From positions 354,139 to 418,138 of the forward strand of contig NZ_JACSQV010000001.1 of NCBI RefSeq assembly GCF_014836445.1: 64,000 nt of DNA, given 5' to 3'. The notes under the pieces were generated by a model. That model was not told the origin of the DNA, did no database searches, and was given only the letters and a program-made list of their open reading frames with translations. The position numbers and the translations under genes were made by a program. This document shows positions 8,563-17,886 of the stretch, piece after piece. Every line of letters begins with the position of its first letter. The stretch's first letter is position 1. This DNA is from Cellulomonas avistercoris (lineage in GTDB: Bacteria > Actinomycetota > Actinomycetes > Actinomycetales > Cellulomonadaceae).

Positions 8563-9538
8563 ATGGACTACGGACAGCTCTTCACGAACGTCCTCAACGA
8601 GATGCTGGGGCCGACCGCGATCGCGTACGCGCTCGCGGCCATCGGGCTCAACATCCACTTCGGGCTCACCGGCCTGATCAACATGGGCCAGGCCGGGTTC
8701 ATGCTGCTGGGCGCCTACGGCTTCGCCGTCGCCACCATCCAGGGCGCGCCCCTGTGGCTCGCGTTCCTGGTGGCGATCGCCGCGGCGGTGATCTTCGCGC
8801 TGCTGCTCGGCCTGCCCACCCTCAAGCTCCGCGGCGACTACCTCGCCATCGTCACGATCGCGGCCGCCGAGATCGTCCGCATGGTCGGACGCTCGACGGC
8901 GCTGACCGACGTGACCGGCGGGTCCGAGGGGCTCACGGGCAACGCGTTCAAGGGCACCTTCCAGGACGCGTCGCCGTTCCCCGACGACCGGTGGGCCCTC
9001 GGCCCGATCACGCTCTCGACCAACACCTCGAACTCGTGGTGGCTGCGGGTGGTCGGCTGGACGCTCGTGCTGCTCGCGTGCCTGCTCGTCTGGCGGCTCG
9101 TCCGCAGCCCGTGGGGCCGGGTCCTCAAGGGCATCCGCGAGGACGAGGACGCGGTCCGCGCGCTCGGCAAGAACGTCTACGGCTACAAGCTGCAGGCCCT
9201 CGTCCTCGGCGGTGTCTTCGGCGCCCTGGGCGGCATCGTGTTCGTCCTCGCCAGCTCGGTGCAGGCGGACTCGCTCGGCCGTCCCGTGACCTTCAACACC
9301 TGGACCATCCTGCTGCTCGGCGGTGCGGCCACCGTCTTCGGGCCCGTGCTGGGGTCCCTGCTGTTCTGGGGAGCCTTGGTGTTCGTCCGCGGGTTCCTGC
9401 GCGGGATCGTGCCGCCCGACGTGCTCTCGGTGCAGCAGATCGAGCAGATCGGCTGGATCCTGGTCGGACTGACGCTGATGATGCTCATCATCTTCCGACC
9501 CCAGGGCATCCTGGGTGACAAGAAGGAGCTCGCGATCA

Positions 9539-9549
<11 letters not shown>
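8563..9549 (+). CDS. livM: Branched-chain amino acid ABC transporter permease LivM
   Basis: This 328-residue integral membrane protein of the LivM family shows the paired motif LNIHFGLTGLINMGQAGFMLLGAYGFA near the N-terminus. The cytoplasmic coupling loop VLKGIREDEDAVRALGKNVYGYKLQAL follows, and the C-terminus ends with IFRPQGILGDKKE. With LivH it forms the transmembrane channel of a high-affinity branched-chain amino acid importer. The start follows livH by 18 bases, and the 3' end overlaps livG by 11 bases, which points to one transcript. Close relatives transport urea or other amides, so substrate identity rests on the family. Confidence 0.92.
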
Positions 9550-10488
<939 letters not shown>

Positions 10489-10492
<4 letters not shown>

Positions 10493-11304
10493 CCGAGACG
10501 ACCGCACCCGCGCTGCACCGCGGCGCACCGCAGGGCGAGCCGCTGCTGCACGCCGACTCTCTCGTCGCGGGCTACGTGCCCGGCGTCAACATCCTCAACG
10601 AGTGCTCGCTCGTCCTGCACCCCGGCGAGCTCGTCGGGATCATCGGGCCGAACGGCGCGGGCAAGTCGACGCTGCTCAAGGCGCTGTTCGGTCTGGTCGC
10701 GATCCGCGAGGGCTCCCTGACGCTGCAGGGCGAGTCGATCACGAACCTGCGGGCCGACGTGCTCGTGCAGCGCGGCGTGGGGTTCGTCCCGCAGACGAAC
10801 AACGTCTTCCCGAGCCTGACGATCGAGGAGAACCTGCAGATGGGCGTCTACCAGACGCCCCACAAGTTCGCCGACCGGCTCGAGGTCGTCCTCGCGCTCT
10901 TCCCCGAGCTGACCCACCGCCGCAAGCAGCGTGCCGGAGCCCTGTCGGGCGGCGAGCGCCAGATGGTCGCCATGGCGCGCGCGCTGATGCCCGAGCCGTC
11001 CGTGCTGCTGCTCGACGAGCCGTCGGCGGGCCTGTCCCCCGTGCGCCAGGACGAGGCGTTCCTGCGGACGCGCCGCATCAACAAGGCAGGCGTCTCGGTC
11101 ATCATCGTGGAGCAGAACGCGCGCCGCGCGCTGCAGATCTGCGACCGTGCGTACGTCCTCGACCAGGGACGCAACGCCTACTCGGGGCCGGGCCGCGAGC
11201 TCATGCACGACCCGAAGGTCATCCAGCTGTACCTCGGCACGCTCGCCACCGACGTGGACGCCGCCCGCGCGGCGGAGAAGGACGCGGGCGGCGCGCCGGC
11301 CTGA
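10489..11304 (+). CDS. livF: Branched-chain amino acid ABC transporter ATP-binding protein LivF
   Basis: This 271-residue ABC ATPase carries Walker A GPNGAGKSTLLKALFG, the signature LSGGERQMVAMARALM, Walker B VLLLDEPSAGLSP and the H-loop VIIVEQNARRAL. The SAGLSP and EQN motifs are characteristic of LivF. It pairs with LivG to energise LivHM. The GTG start overlaps the livG stop. It is the last gene of the operon and is followed by a long bidirectional hairpin shared with the convergent binding-protein gene. Confidence 0.93.
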
Positions 11305-11361
11305 CTGCCTCGCGCGACACCTGCGCATCTCGCACGCCGCACCTCGCACGACACGGACCAC

Positions 11362-11411
11362 ACACACAGGACGACCCCCGGAGCCGAGGCTCCGGGGGTC
11401 GTCCTGTGTGT
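11362..11411. terminator. Bidirectional terminator with a perfect 23-base-pair stem
   Basis: Positions 11362-11384 and 11389-11411 are perfectly complementary around the 4-base loop CGAG. The hairpin lies between the convergent stops of livF (11304) and the binding-protein gene (11424), so it can end transcription from both sides. There is no obvious T-run on either side, which is common for high-GC actinobacterial terminators. Confidence 0.85.
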
Positions 11412-11423
11412 CAGGTCAGCAGG

Positions 11424-12710
11424 TCAGCCCTGCGGGACCTCGCCCTCCTCGGAGCGGCTGAACGTGTACTTGTTCTCGGGCCCGAACTGGTAGATCCCGA
11501 TGAACGCGGACGACGGGTCGTTCGCCTCGTTGAACGGGCCGATGCCGGAGACCGCCTGGTACGCGATGTCCTCGCCGTCCTCGAGGAGCGCCTTGCACTC
11601 CTCCCAGCCGGTGCAGTCCGTGCCACCGTCCGCACCGGAGACCGCCGCCATGTTGGCCTGGATGGTCTCGCCGTCCGACGCGCCGCCCTTGAGCGCGGCG
11701 AGCGCCACGAGCATGGTCGCGTCGTACGACTCCGGGCCGTAGGAGTAGTCCTTCAGCTCCGGGTCGATCTCGAGCATGCGGCCCTGGAACTCCTCCGACG
11801 GGTAGGCACCGGGCAGCGTGCCCTGCGCGTCGGTGAGCGTGTCGGCCGGGAAGCCGATGTCGCCCTCGACCCCGAAGTTCTGCAGGTTGCCGTCGACGAA
11901 GTAGGTCTTGCTCATGTCCCAGCCCTGCGCCGACAGCTCACGCACGATCGACGGCGTCTGGTTGGTGAAGGACAGGATCGCGATGGCGTCCGGGGACGAG
12001 GCGATGGCATCGGCGACGATGGTGGCGAAGTTCGTCTCCGCCGGGTCGAACTCCTCGCCCGACGTGCCGTAGACGACCGTGCCGCCGGCCTCGTCGACGA
12101 CGCCCTCGACGACGTCGCGCAGCGACGTGCCGTAGGAGTCGTTGAAGACCAGGATGCCGACGTTGCTCGCACCGTCGCTGACGATCAGGTTGCCGAGCAC
12201 GTCGCCCTGGACGGTGTCCGGGGGTGCGGTGCGGAAGTAGAAGTCCGAGTAGCCGGACAGGTCCGTCGCCGTGTTGGCCGGGGAGACCTGCACGATGCCG
12301 GCGCCCGTGATGTCGTCGACGATGTTCTTGCTCACCGACGAGGACGCCGCACCGATGATGGCCGACACGCCCGAGGAGATCAGCTGCTGTGCCGACCCGG
12401 TCGCGACCGAGGCGTTCTCGGCGTCCGAGGAGTCCGTGTGCTCGACCTCGACGTCAGCGCCGAACAGACCGCCCGCGTCGTTGATCTCCTTCACCGCGAG
12501 GTCGACGCCGGCGATCTCCGGAGGGCCGAGCTGAGCGAGCGAACCGGTGACGGGGAGGATCGTCCCGATGCGCAGCGGCTCGCCGCTGCCCCCACCGGTC
12601 GTCTCCTCGTCGGCGCCGGCGTCGTCGGAGGCGCTGCTGCAGGCGGTGAGCGCCAGCGCGACCGCTCCGGCAACCGCCAGTGCGCGTCCTGCACGTGTCG
12701 AACGAATCAT
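11424..12710 (-). CDS. livK: Branched-chain amino acid ABC transporter substrate-binding lipoprotein
   Basis: This 428-residue periplasmic-binding-protein type I family member has a lipoprotein signal peptide (ALAVAGAVALALTAC, Cys at about residue 24). A Ser/Asp/Gly-rich linker and the Leu/Ile/Val-binding fold follow (LRIGTILPVTGSLAQLGPPE, AAVKEIN-like helix AGVDLAVKEINDAGG, AIIGAASSSVSKNIV). It delivers ligand to LivHMGF. It is encoded alone, convergent to that operon and sharing its terminator, and so is expressed from its own promoter. That arrangement allows the binding protein to be made in excess. The precise ligand is not resolved. Confidence 0.92.
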   Translation of the reverse strand: MIRSTRAGRALAVAGAVALALTACSSASDDAGADEETTGGGSGEPLRIGTILPVTGSLAQLGPPEIAGVDLAVKEINDAGGLFGADVEVEHTDSSDAENASVATGSAQQLISSGVSAIIGAASSSVSKNIVDDITGAGIVQVSPANTATDLSGYSDFYFRTAPPDTVQGDVLGNLIVSDGASNVGILVFNDSYGTSLRDVVEGVVDEAGGTVVYGTSGEEFDPAETNFATIVADAIASSPDAIAILSFTNQTPSIVRELSAQGWDMSKTYFVDGNLQNFGVEGDIGFPADTLTDAQGTLPGAYPSEEFQGRMLEIDPELKDYSYGPESYDATMLVALAALKGGASDGETIQANMAAVSGADGGTDCTGWEECKALLEDGEDIAYQAVSGIGPFNEANDPSSAFIGIYQFGPENKYTFSRSEEGEVPQG

Positions 12711-12860
12711 GCGTGTGGTACCCCTCTGTGAGCCCTGCGCGACCGCAACCCAGAGGCGGGCAACGACGATGTGGCGCGAACGTACTCATGGTTTGTGTCC
12801 GCCATGTGAATGGCAATGTCTCGCACCCATGTCGTTGTGCAGTTGTGACCAACGACGCAG

Positions 12861-12895
12861 CGAGCCCGCACCGACGTGGCGTCGGTACGGGCTCG
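12861..12895 (-). terminator. Hairpin terminator downstream of the ANTAR regulator
   Basis: CGAGCCCG/CGGGCTCG and ACCGACG/CGTCGGT form a nearly perfect stem of 15 pairs with one internal mismatch and a 3-base loop. It starts 19 bases past the stop of the minus-strand regulator gene, which it most likely terminates. Confidence 0.7.
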
Positions 12896-12913
12896 GTGTG
12901 TGTTACGCAGGCC

Positions 12914-13597
12914 TCAGGAGGACGCGCCACCCACCTGCTCGATGACGGCGTCGGCGACCTCGCGCATCGTCAGGCGACGGTCCATCGACGTCTTCTGGAT
13001 CCAGCGGAACGACTCGGGCTCCGACAGGCCCATCTTCGTCATCAGCAGCCCCTTGGCGCGGTCCACGCGCTTGCGGGTCTCGAAGCGCTCGGCGAGGTCC
13101 GCGACCTCGGACTCCAGCGCCGTGATCTGCGCGTAGCGCGAGATGGCGATCTCGACGGCGGGCAGCAGGTCGGCGGGGCTGAACGGCTTCACGACGTACG
13201 CCATGGCGCCGGCGTCGCGCGCTCGCTCCACCAGCTCGGTCTGCGAGAACGCCGTCAGCAGCACGACGGGTGCGAGGTGCGCCTTGCCGATGCGCTCGGC
13301 CGCCGAGATGCCGTCGAGGACGGGCATCTTGACGTCCATCACCACGACGTCCGGCCGCAGCTCGGTGGCGAGCTCGACCGCGCGCTCGCCGTCGCCCGCC
13401 TCACCCACGACCTCGAACCCCGCCTCGGTGAGCGTCTCGACGACGTCCATGCGGATGAGGGCCTCGTCCTCGGCGACGACCGCCCGGCGCGCCGGCCTGC
13501 CGGCCGACGGCGTGCCCGTACCCCGTGCGGGCTCGGCGGACAGGTCCGCTGCCTGCGGCGCGTCCTGCGTGGGCTCGGTGCTGTCGTCCTTGGTCAC
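12914..13597 (-). CDS. pdtaR: ANTAR-domain response regulator, PdtaR type
   Basis: This protein of about 227 residues has a receiver domain followed by an ANTAR RNA-binding domain. The receiver shows the acidic pair AEDEALIRMD, phospho-acceptor Asp88 in VVVMDVKMP, and TAFS and the conserved Lys in AYVVKPF. The ANTAR part includes RVDRAKGLLMTKMGLSEPESFRWIQKTSMDRRLTM (split here over its two helices). ANTAR proteins bind paired hairpins in nascent RNA and prevent termination. It closely resembles mycobacterial PdtaR, the partner of kinase PdtaS, which is not in this window. The start is uncertain: GTG at 13597 and one two codons upstream both lack a clear ribosome site. Confidence 0.9.
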   Translation of the reverse strand: MTKDDSTEPTQDAPQAADLSAEPARGTGTPSAGRPARRAVVAEDEALIRMDVVETLTEAGFEVVGEAGDGERAVELATELRPDVVVMDVKMPVLDGISAAERIGKAHLAPVVLLTAFSQTELVERARDAGAMAYVVKPFSPADLLPAVEIAISRYAQITALESEVADLAERFETRKRVDRAKGLLMTKMGLSEPESFRWIQKTSMDRRLTMREVADAVIEQVGGASS

Positions 13598-13744
13598 GTG
13601 CACAGAGTAGTGCGCCGAGGGCACCTGGTGGCGCGATGAGCCTCGTGGCCGCCGTCACGTGGCGCCGCGGCAGCCCTTCGACGGCCGCGGACGAGCGGAC
13701 GTGACGACGTCGTGGCGTCGCCTCGCACTAGGCTGTGGCCCGTT

Positions 13745-13818
13745 GCCCCGATAGCCCAACCGGCAGAGGCGTTCGGCTCAAACCCGATCCAGTGTGGGTT
13801 CGAATCCCACTCGGGGCA
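13745..13818 (+). tRNA. tRNA-Leu (anticodon CAA) with a short, class I variable region
   Basis: The cloverleaf is complete. The acceptor stem is GCCCCGA with TCGGGGC (13745-13751, 13811-13817) and the discriminator is A13818. The D stem is GCC/GGC with loop CAACCGGCAGA. The anticodon arm spans 13772-13788 with loop CTCAAAC and anticodon CAA at 13779-13781. The variable region is CCAGT, only 5 bases. The T arm is GTGGG-TTCGAAT-CCCAC. CCA is not encoded. Leucine tRNAs are normally class II, with a variable arm of 10 or more bases, so this is anomalous. The first anticodon-stem pair (T13772-T13788) is also mismatched. It could be a functional odd tRNA or a repurposed one. Confidence 0.85.
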
Positions 13819-13861
13819 CCCACTCAGGTACGCGGACGCCGCGCTCTCGGGCCACGGCGCC

Positions 13862-14425
13862 TCAGCTCCCTGCACCGCCCAGCTCGACCTCCGCGGCCGT
13901 CGCGGTCCCCGCCGTGCGGCCCGGTGCCTCCTGGAAGCCCCAGTACAGGTTGGTGTGCGCGACGACCTCCGCCGGCGAGGGCGCACCCCAAGCGCTCAGG
14001 TCCTCGGTGGTGTGGGCGTCCGACACGAGCGTCACGTCGTACCCGCGCGTGAGGGCCCCGTGCAGCGTCGAGCGCACGCACGCGTCCGTCTGCGCGCCCG
14101 CCACGACCAGCCTGCCGATGCCGCGGGCCGCGAGCACGTCCTCCAGGTCGGTCGCCTCGAACGCGTCGCCGTACCGCTTGTGCACCACCGGCTCGCCCTC
14201 GCCCACGGTCAGCTCGGGGACGATCTGCCAGGGCGCCGACTCCAGCGGTAGCTCGTCGCTGCTGTGCTGCACCCACACGACCGTGGTGCCGGCACCGCGG
14301 GCGCGTTCGACCAGCGACCCGATCCGGTCGAGGACGCCGTCGCGCTCGTAGGCGCCGGCCAGCACCCCCGACTGGACGTCGATGACGAGCAGCGCGCTGC
14401 TGTCGCGGTTCTCGAGCGTGGTCAT
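13862..14425 (-). CDS. Cysteine hydrolase, isochorismatase family
   Basis: This 187-residue protein has the isochorismatase/nicotinamidase fold with the full catalytic triad: Asp16 in LLVIDVQ, Lys83 in VVHKRYGDAF and Cys116 in GAQTDACVRST. A cis-peptide-type motif (VVAGAQTDACV) precedes the Cys. The nicotinamidase metal-binding motif is not evident, so a nicotinamidase assignment is not supported. The substrate is unknown. The ATG at 14425 follows AGGAGG by 4 bases. It stands alone beside the tRNA, with stop and tRNA converging. Confidence 0.88.
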   Translation of the reverse strand: MTTLENRDSSALLVIDVQSGVLAGAYERDGVLDRIGSLVERARGAGTTVVWVQHSSDELPLESAPWQIVPELTVGEGEPVVHKRYGDAFEATDLEDVLAARGIGRLVVAGAQTDACVRSTLHGALTRGYDVTLVSDAHTTEDLSAWGAPSPAEVVAHTNLYWGFQEAPGRTAGTATAAEVELGGAGS

Positions 14426-14486
14426 GGCGCCTCCTGAGGTCGCAACCGGTCACCTCCACGCTAGGACCGACCACCGACACGGCCCG

Positions 14487-15545
14487 TCAGGTCCGGTCCG
14501 GCTGCTGCCCGTCCCCCGGCGCGGGTGTGACGGCGACGCCGGACGCCGTGCCCACCGCTTCCTGGAGGGCGGTGGCGCGGTTCTCCAGCAGACGCGTCAC
14601 CGCCTCCTGCGCGAAGCCGAACACCAGCGCGTACGCGGCGATCTCCTGACGCGTGGCCAGCCCCACGAACCCGCTGACGACCTGTGCCTGCAGCACCATC
14701 ACGCCGACGACCGCCACGATCCCGCCGAACGGGATGCGCAGCAGGCCGAGCGCGGGGGTGATCCGGTAGGGGGACAGCGACGGACGCGTGCGGCGCACGG
14801 CGACGACCGCGGTGATCCCCGCTCCCACCATCCCGAGCGCGGCCACGCTCGCGACGTCCCCGGCGGTCGGTGTGGCGCCGCCGGCAGGGCAGACGGCCCC
14901 CTCCGCCTCCAGGCACAGGGGGAACAGCGTGGGTACCAGCGTCCCGGCGGCCACGACGACCAGGAGCGCCAGCGTGGTGGCCCACGCGACCCGCATCAGC
15001 CGGTCACGCAGGTGGCGCATCTGCCGGTACTCCCGGTCGGCGGCGCCGTACGCGGCGGACAGCGCGTAGCTCAGGGTGTGCCGATGGCCCTCCGTCGCCG
15101 GCGCGGTACGCGCGAGCCTGGTCAACCGGGACAGGAGCTCACCGTTGCGCGGGCGCATCCGCCCGACCCGCTCGACGGCGTACAGGTACTGGCTGCCCAA
15201 CGCGTCGTCGGGGACGATGAGCGGCAGCATCGCACGGGCCCTGTGCACGGCGTGCCACGCGAACTCGACGCGCGCGTCGCGGCGCGCCCGCGGCTCACGC
15301 GCGGCGCTCACGGCCTGGTCGACCGCGGCCTGCGCCACGTCGAGCTCCGCGGCGCAGATGTCCCGCGCCGCACGCGCCGCGGCCGTGCGCCGCTCCCCCG
15401 CGGCCTCGATCGCGTCCTGCACCAGCATCAGGTCCGCCTGCACCGCGAGCGCGTTCAGGTCGTGCGAGCGCACCACCCGCTGAGCGCGCGCGGCCCGCTC
15501 CGTGCCCCGTGTCGTCGCGCGCACGTCCGTGCGTACCACCGTCAT
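14487..15545 (-). CDS. Membrane protein of unknown function with a helical N-terminal domain
   Basis: This 352-residue protein belongs to no family I recognise. Residues 1 to about 190 are Ala/Arg-rich and predicted to be helical, with no signal peptide. Three hydrophobic segments follow: AWATTLALLVVVAAGTLVP, VASVAALGMVGAGITAVVAV and GGIVAVVGVMVLQAQVVSGF. A soluble tail contains FGFAQEAVTRLLENRA. The layout suggests a cytoplasmic helical domain attached to the membrane. The ATG at 15545 is preceded by GGAGG with 4-base spacing. The frame continues open upstream but only as antisense of the next gene. Confidence 0.7.
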   Translation of the reverse strand: MTVVRTDVRATTRGTERAARAQRVVRSHDLNALAVQADLMLVQDAIEAAGERRTAAARAARDICAAELDVAQAAVDQAVSAAREPRARRDARVEFAWHAVHRARAMLPLIVPDDALGSQYLYAVERVGRMRPRNGELLSRLTRLARTAPATEGHRHTLSYALSAAYGAADREYRQMRHLRDRLMRVAWATTLALLVVVAAGTLVPTLFPLCLEAEGAVCPAGGATPTAGDVASVAALGMVGAGITAVVAVRRTRPSLSPYRITPALGLLRIPFGGIVAVVGVMVLQAQVVSGFVGLATRQEIAAYALVFGFAQEAVTRLLENRATALQEAVGTASGVAVTPAPGDGQQPDRT

Positions 15546-15662
15546 GCCCCCTCCTCGGTCGCCCACCGGCCTCCCCTGGAGGAACGCTCCCGGACGCGAG
15601 TGATACCGGTCCGCGGGCGCACGCCGACGCGCGATGGCAGGGTGTGCGCGGGAGGTGGCGCG

Positions 15663-16505
15663 GTGCACGCAGGGGCGACGTCGACGGCGGACCGTCGGGC
15701 CGTGCGGTCCACCTACCGCAGCCTGCGGCTCGGGGTGGTGATCCTCCTCGGCCTCCTCGGGACCGCCGTGGTCCTGGAGTCCGTGCGCCTGGGGTGCTGG
15801 CTGGACTCGCTGAGCGCGTACTACTGGAGCGGTGCGCGTGACGCCCTGGTCGGGTCGCTGTGCGCCGTCGGGGCCCTCCTCGTGGCCTACACGGGTACGG
15901 ACGACGTGGAGGACGCCCTGCTGGACGTCGCCGGCCTCCTCGCGCTGGTCGTCGCCTTCGTGCCCACCGAGCCTCGCACCGGGTGCGCCGGACCGGGGGC
16001 GCCGTCGCCCCTCGCGGTCGAGCACGACGTCCGCACCCAGGTCGCCGCGCTGGTCCTCGCCGGCCTCGTCGTGGGTGCCGCGCGTGCGGTGGTCGCCGCG
16101 CGGTCGCGGCTGCCCGTGCCGAGCACGCTCGTGCGCGCCACCGTCGCGGCACCGGCCGTGGTGCTGGCGGTGGCGTTCGCGGTGGCTCCCCAGGTGGTCG
16201 TCGCGCGCGCGCACGACGTGGCCGCGGTCGTGCTCTTCGTGGCGGTCATCGGCGTCGTGGTCCGACGCGCCTTCGACGCGCGCGCGACCTCCGGCCGCTG
16301 GGCGGCCGCGTACGCGACGGTCGGGGCCGTGATGCTGCTGACGCTGTCCGTCGTCGTGGCGCTGCACGCGCTGGCCCCGGACTGGGGCCACGCCGTGCTG
16401 ATCCTCGAGACCGCCCTGGTGGCGCAGTTCGCGGTCTCCTGGGTGCTGCAGACGGTGGAGCTGTGGGGCTCGGACGCCGTCGACCGGGCGGCGCCTGCGG
16501 CGTGA
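15663..16505 (+). CDS. Polytopic membrane protein of unknown function
   Basis: This 280-residue protein has about seven hydrophobic segments (for example LRLGVVILLGLLGTAVVLES and VAALVLAGLVVGAARAVVAA). The motif DSLSAYYWSGARDALVGSLC is shared by a group of predicted actinobacterial membrane proteins resembling the DUF998 type. Its role is unknown. The GTG at 15663 has GGGAGG 7 bases upstream. It is transcribed divergently from the preceding gene. Its 3' two thirds face an open antisense extension of the glycosyltransferase frame. Confidence 0.7.
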   Translation: MHAGATSTADRRAVRSTYRSLRLGVVILLGLLGTAVVLESVRLGCWLDSLSAYYWSGARDALVGSLCAVGALLVAYTGTDDVEDALLDVAGLLALVVAFVPTEPRTGCAGPGAPSPLAVEHDVRTQVAALVLAGLVVGAARAVVAARSRLPVPSTLVRATVAAPAVVLAVAFAVAPQVVVARAHDVAAVVLFVAVIGVVVRRAFDARATSGRWAAAYATVGAVMLLTLSVVVALHALAPDWGHAVLILETALVAQFAVSWVLQTVELWGSDAVDRAAPAA

Positions 16506-17668
16506 GGCGGTGCGGTGCGGTCGCCCCCGACGGTCGGGTGGGCGCGCTGCGGGTTCCGCCCGGTCAGGTGGTGGCGCCGCCCGGTCAGGTACGCCCCGCG
16601 GACCGCGAGGTCGTACACGAGCTCGGGCACCACCAGGAGACTCAACCGGCGCGCCCGCACGCCTGCGCGCCACGCCGCGGCGAGACGCTCGAGGACGAGC
16701 ACCCCGGCGACGGCGAGCCAGGCGGGCCGCCACCTGAGCGTGCCCGTCACGGCGGACGCCACCGTCACCCCGAGCAGCACCCAGAGCACGAGCGCCCCGA
16801 GCGTGTGCACGAGCTGCTGCGCGTGCAGGGAGAGGGCCTGGCGGGTCAGCCCGTAGGCACGCAGGTCGGCGAGCACGCCCACGTACGACCGGACCCGCCG
16901 GCGGCGCAGCTCCGCGACGCTCGGCACGAGCTCGCGGCTGCGGACGCACCCGCGCGGCGCGGTGACCCGCCACCCGCGCGTGCGCAGCGCCAGGGTCAGC
17001 TCGGAGTCCTCGGTGAGGGCGCCGCGGTCGTACACGTCACCGGCACGGCCCGGCAGCGCGGAGCCGCGCGCACGGGCCACGTCCAGCAGCGCGTCGTAGC
17101 GGAAGACCGAGGCGTTGCCGGCCGCGACACCGACCGTCCCGGTCGACGCGGTCCACCTCGCGTACCGCGCGTGCTCGTTCGACTGGCAGCGCGCCAGCCG
17201 GCCGCGGGGCGCCGGACCGGAGGGCACACCGTGCACGGCTCCGAGACCCGGGTCGGCATCGAGCCGCTCCAGCGCGGTCTCGACGAACCGCGGCCCGACC
17301 ACCGTGCCGGCGTCGAGCACCATCACGTACCGGCGCGGGGCGCCGGCCAGCGTGGACAGCGCCTGGTTCAGCGCGCCCGCCGTGCCGTCGGCGTCGTCGT
17401 GCGGGTGCACGACCTTCGCACCGTGCGCGTGCGCGACCCTCACCGTGGCGTCCGCGCCGCGGTCGGCCACGACGACCACGTGCGCCGGTCGGCGCGTCTG
17501 GCCGCGCAGCGCGCGCAGCACGCGCGACAGCGCCTCGTCGGCGACGCGCGCGTCGACGAGCACCGTCAGCCGGGTACCAGGGAGCGTGCGGTACGCCTCG
17601 ACGCGTCGCGGGGCCGGCGCGGGTCCGCCGGCCGCGGGTCCGCCGGGCGCGACCAGGACCTGGGTCAT
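15887..17668 (-). CDS. Family 2 glycosyltransferase; conserved part ends near 16500
   Basis: The frame codes for 593 residues, but only about the first 385 look real. A GT-A nucleotide-sugar fold comes first (RLTVLVDARVADEALSRVLRAL, VVVVADRGADATVRVA). YVMVLDAGTVVGP stands where the DxD motif should be, and the acceptor motif ALTEDSELTLALRTRGWRVT and the RRRRVRSYVGV region follow. After that come two or three C-terminal membrane segments. Beyond about residue 390 the frame is a low-complexity antisense read of the plus-strand membrane protein gene, so a short frameshift or a lost stop near 16500-16575 is likely. The ATG is preceded by GGAGG. Likely a membrane-bound glycan polymerase or transferase; substrate unknown. 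Confidence 0.72.
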   Translation of the reverse strand: MTQVLVAPGGPAAGGPAPAPRRVEAYRTLPGTRLTVLVDARVADEALSRVLRALRGQTRRPAHVVVVADRGADATVRVAHAHGAKVVHPHDDADGTAGALNQALSTLAGAPRRYVMVLDAGTVVGPRFVETALERLDADPGLGAVHGVPSGPAPRGRLARCQSNEHARYARWTASTGTVGVAAGNASVFRYDALLDVARARGSALPGRAGDVYDRGALTEDSELTLALRTRGWRVTAPRGCVRSRELVPSVAELRRRRVRSYVGVLADLRAYGLTRQALSLHAQQLVHTLGALVLWVLLGVTVASAVTGTLRWRPAWLAVAGVLVLERLAAAWRAGVRARRLSLLVVPELVYDLAVRGAYLTGRRHHLTGRNPQRAHPTVGGDRTAPPHAAGAARSTASEPHSSTVCSTQETANCATRAVSRISTAWPQSGASACSATTTDSVSSITAPTVAYAAAQRPEVARASKARRTTTPMTATKSTTAATSCARATTTWGATANATASTTAGAATVARTSVLGTGSRDRAATTARAAPTTRPARTSAATWVRTSCSTARGDGAPGPAHPVRGSVGTKATTSARRPATSSRASSTSSVPV

Positions 17669-17842
17669 GGCTCCTCCGGGCGCTCGGGCACCGGGTCCCT
17701 GCGGTGGTACCCAGGTGCGTCCCCCTCATCCCACGCCCCCGGGACGGGTGCTCAGGCGCGCGGCGTCGCGCGTGGGTACCCGGTGGCCGCACATGGAGCA
17801 GGTGCCCGTCGCGGTGCGTGCACCCCGCAGGACGCCGCCCGG

Positions 17843-17857
17843 CCCCCCCCCCCCCCC
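17843..17857. repeat. 15-base C homopolymer in the pyk 3' hairpin region
   Basis: A run of 15 C followed by 5 G sits between CGCCGCCC and GGGGCGGCGG, 30-45 bases past the pyk stop. The outer arms could form the stem of the pyk terminator. The run length may be unreliable, because short reads resolve such tracts poorly. Confidence 0.7.
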
Positions 17858-17886
17858 GGGGGCGGACCGCGGGGCGGCGGACAGGA

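Noticed and set aside
13862..14425. Nicotinamidase
   Set aside because: The isochorismatase triad is present, but the metal-binding residues of nicotinamidase are not evident, so only the family is called.
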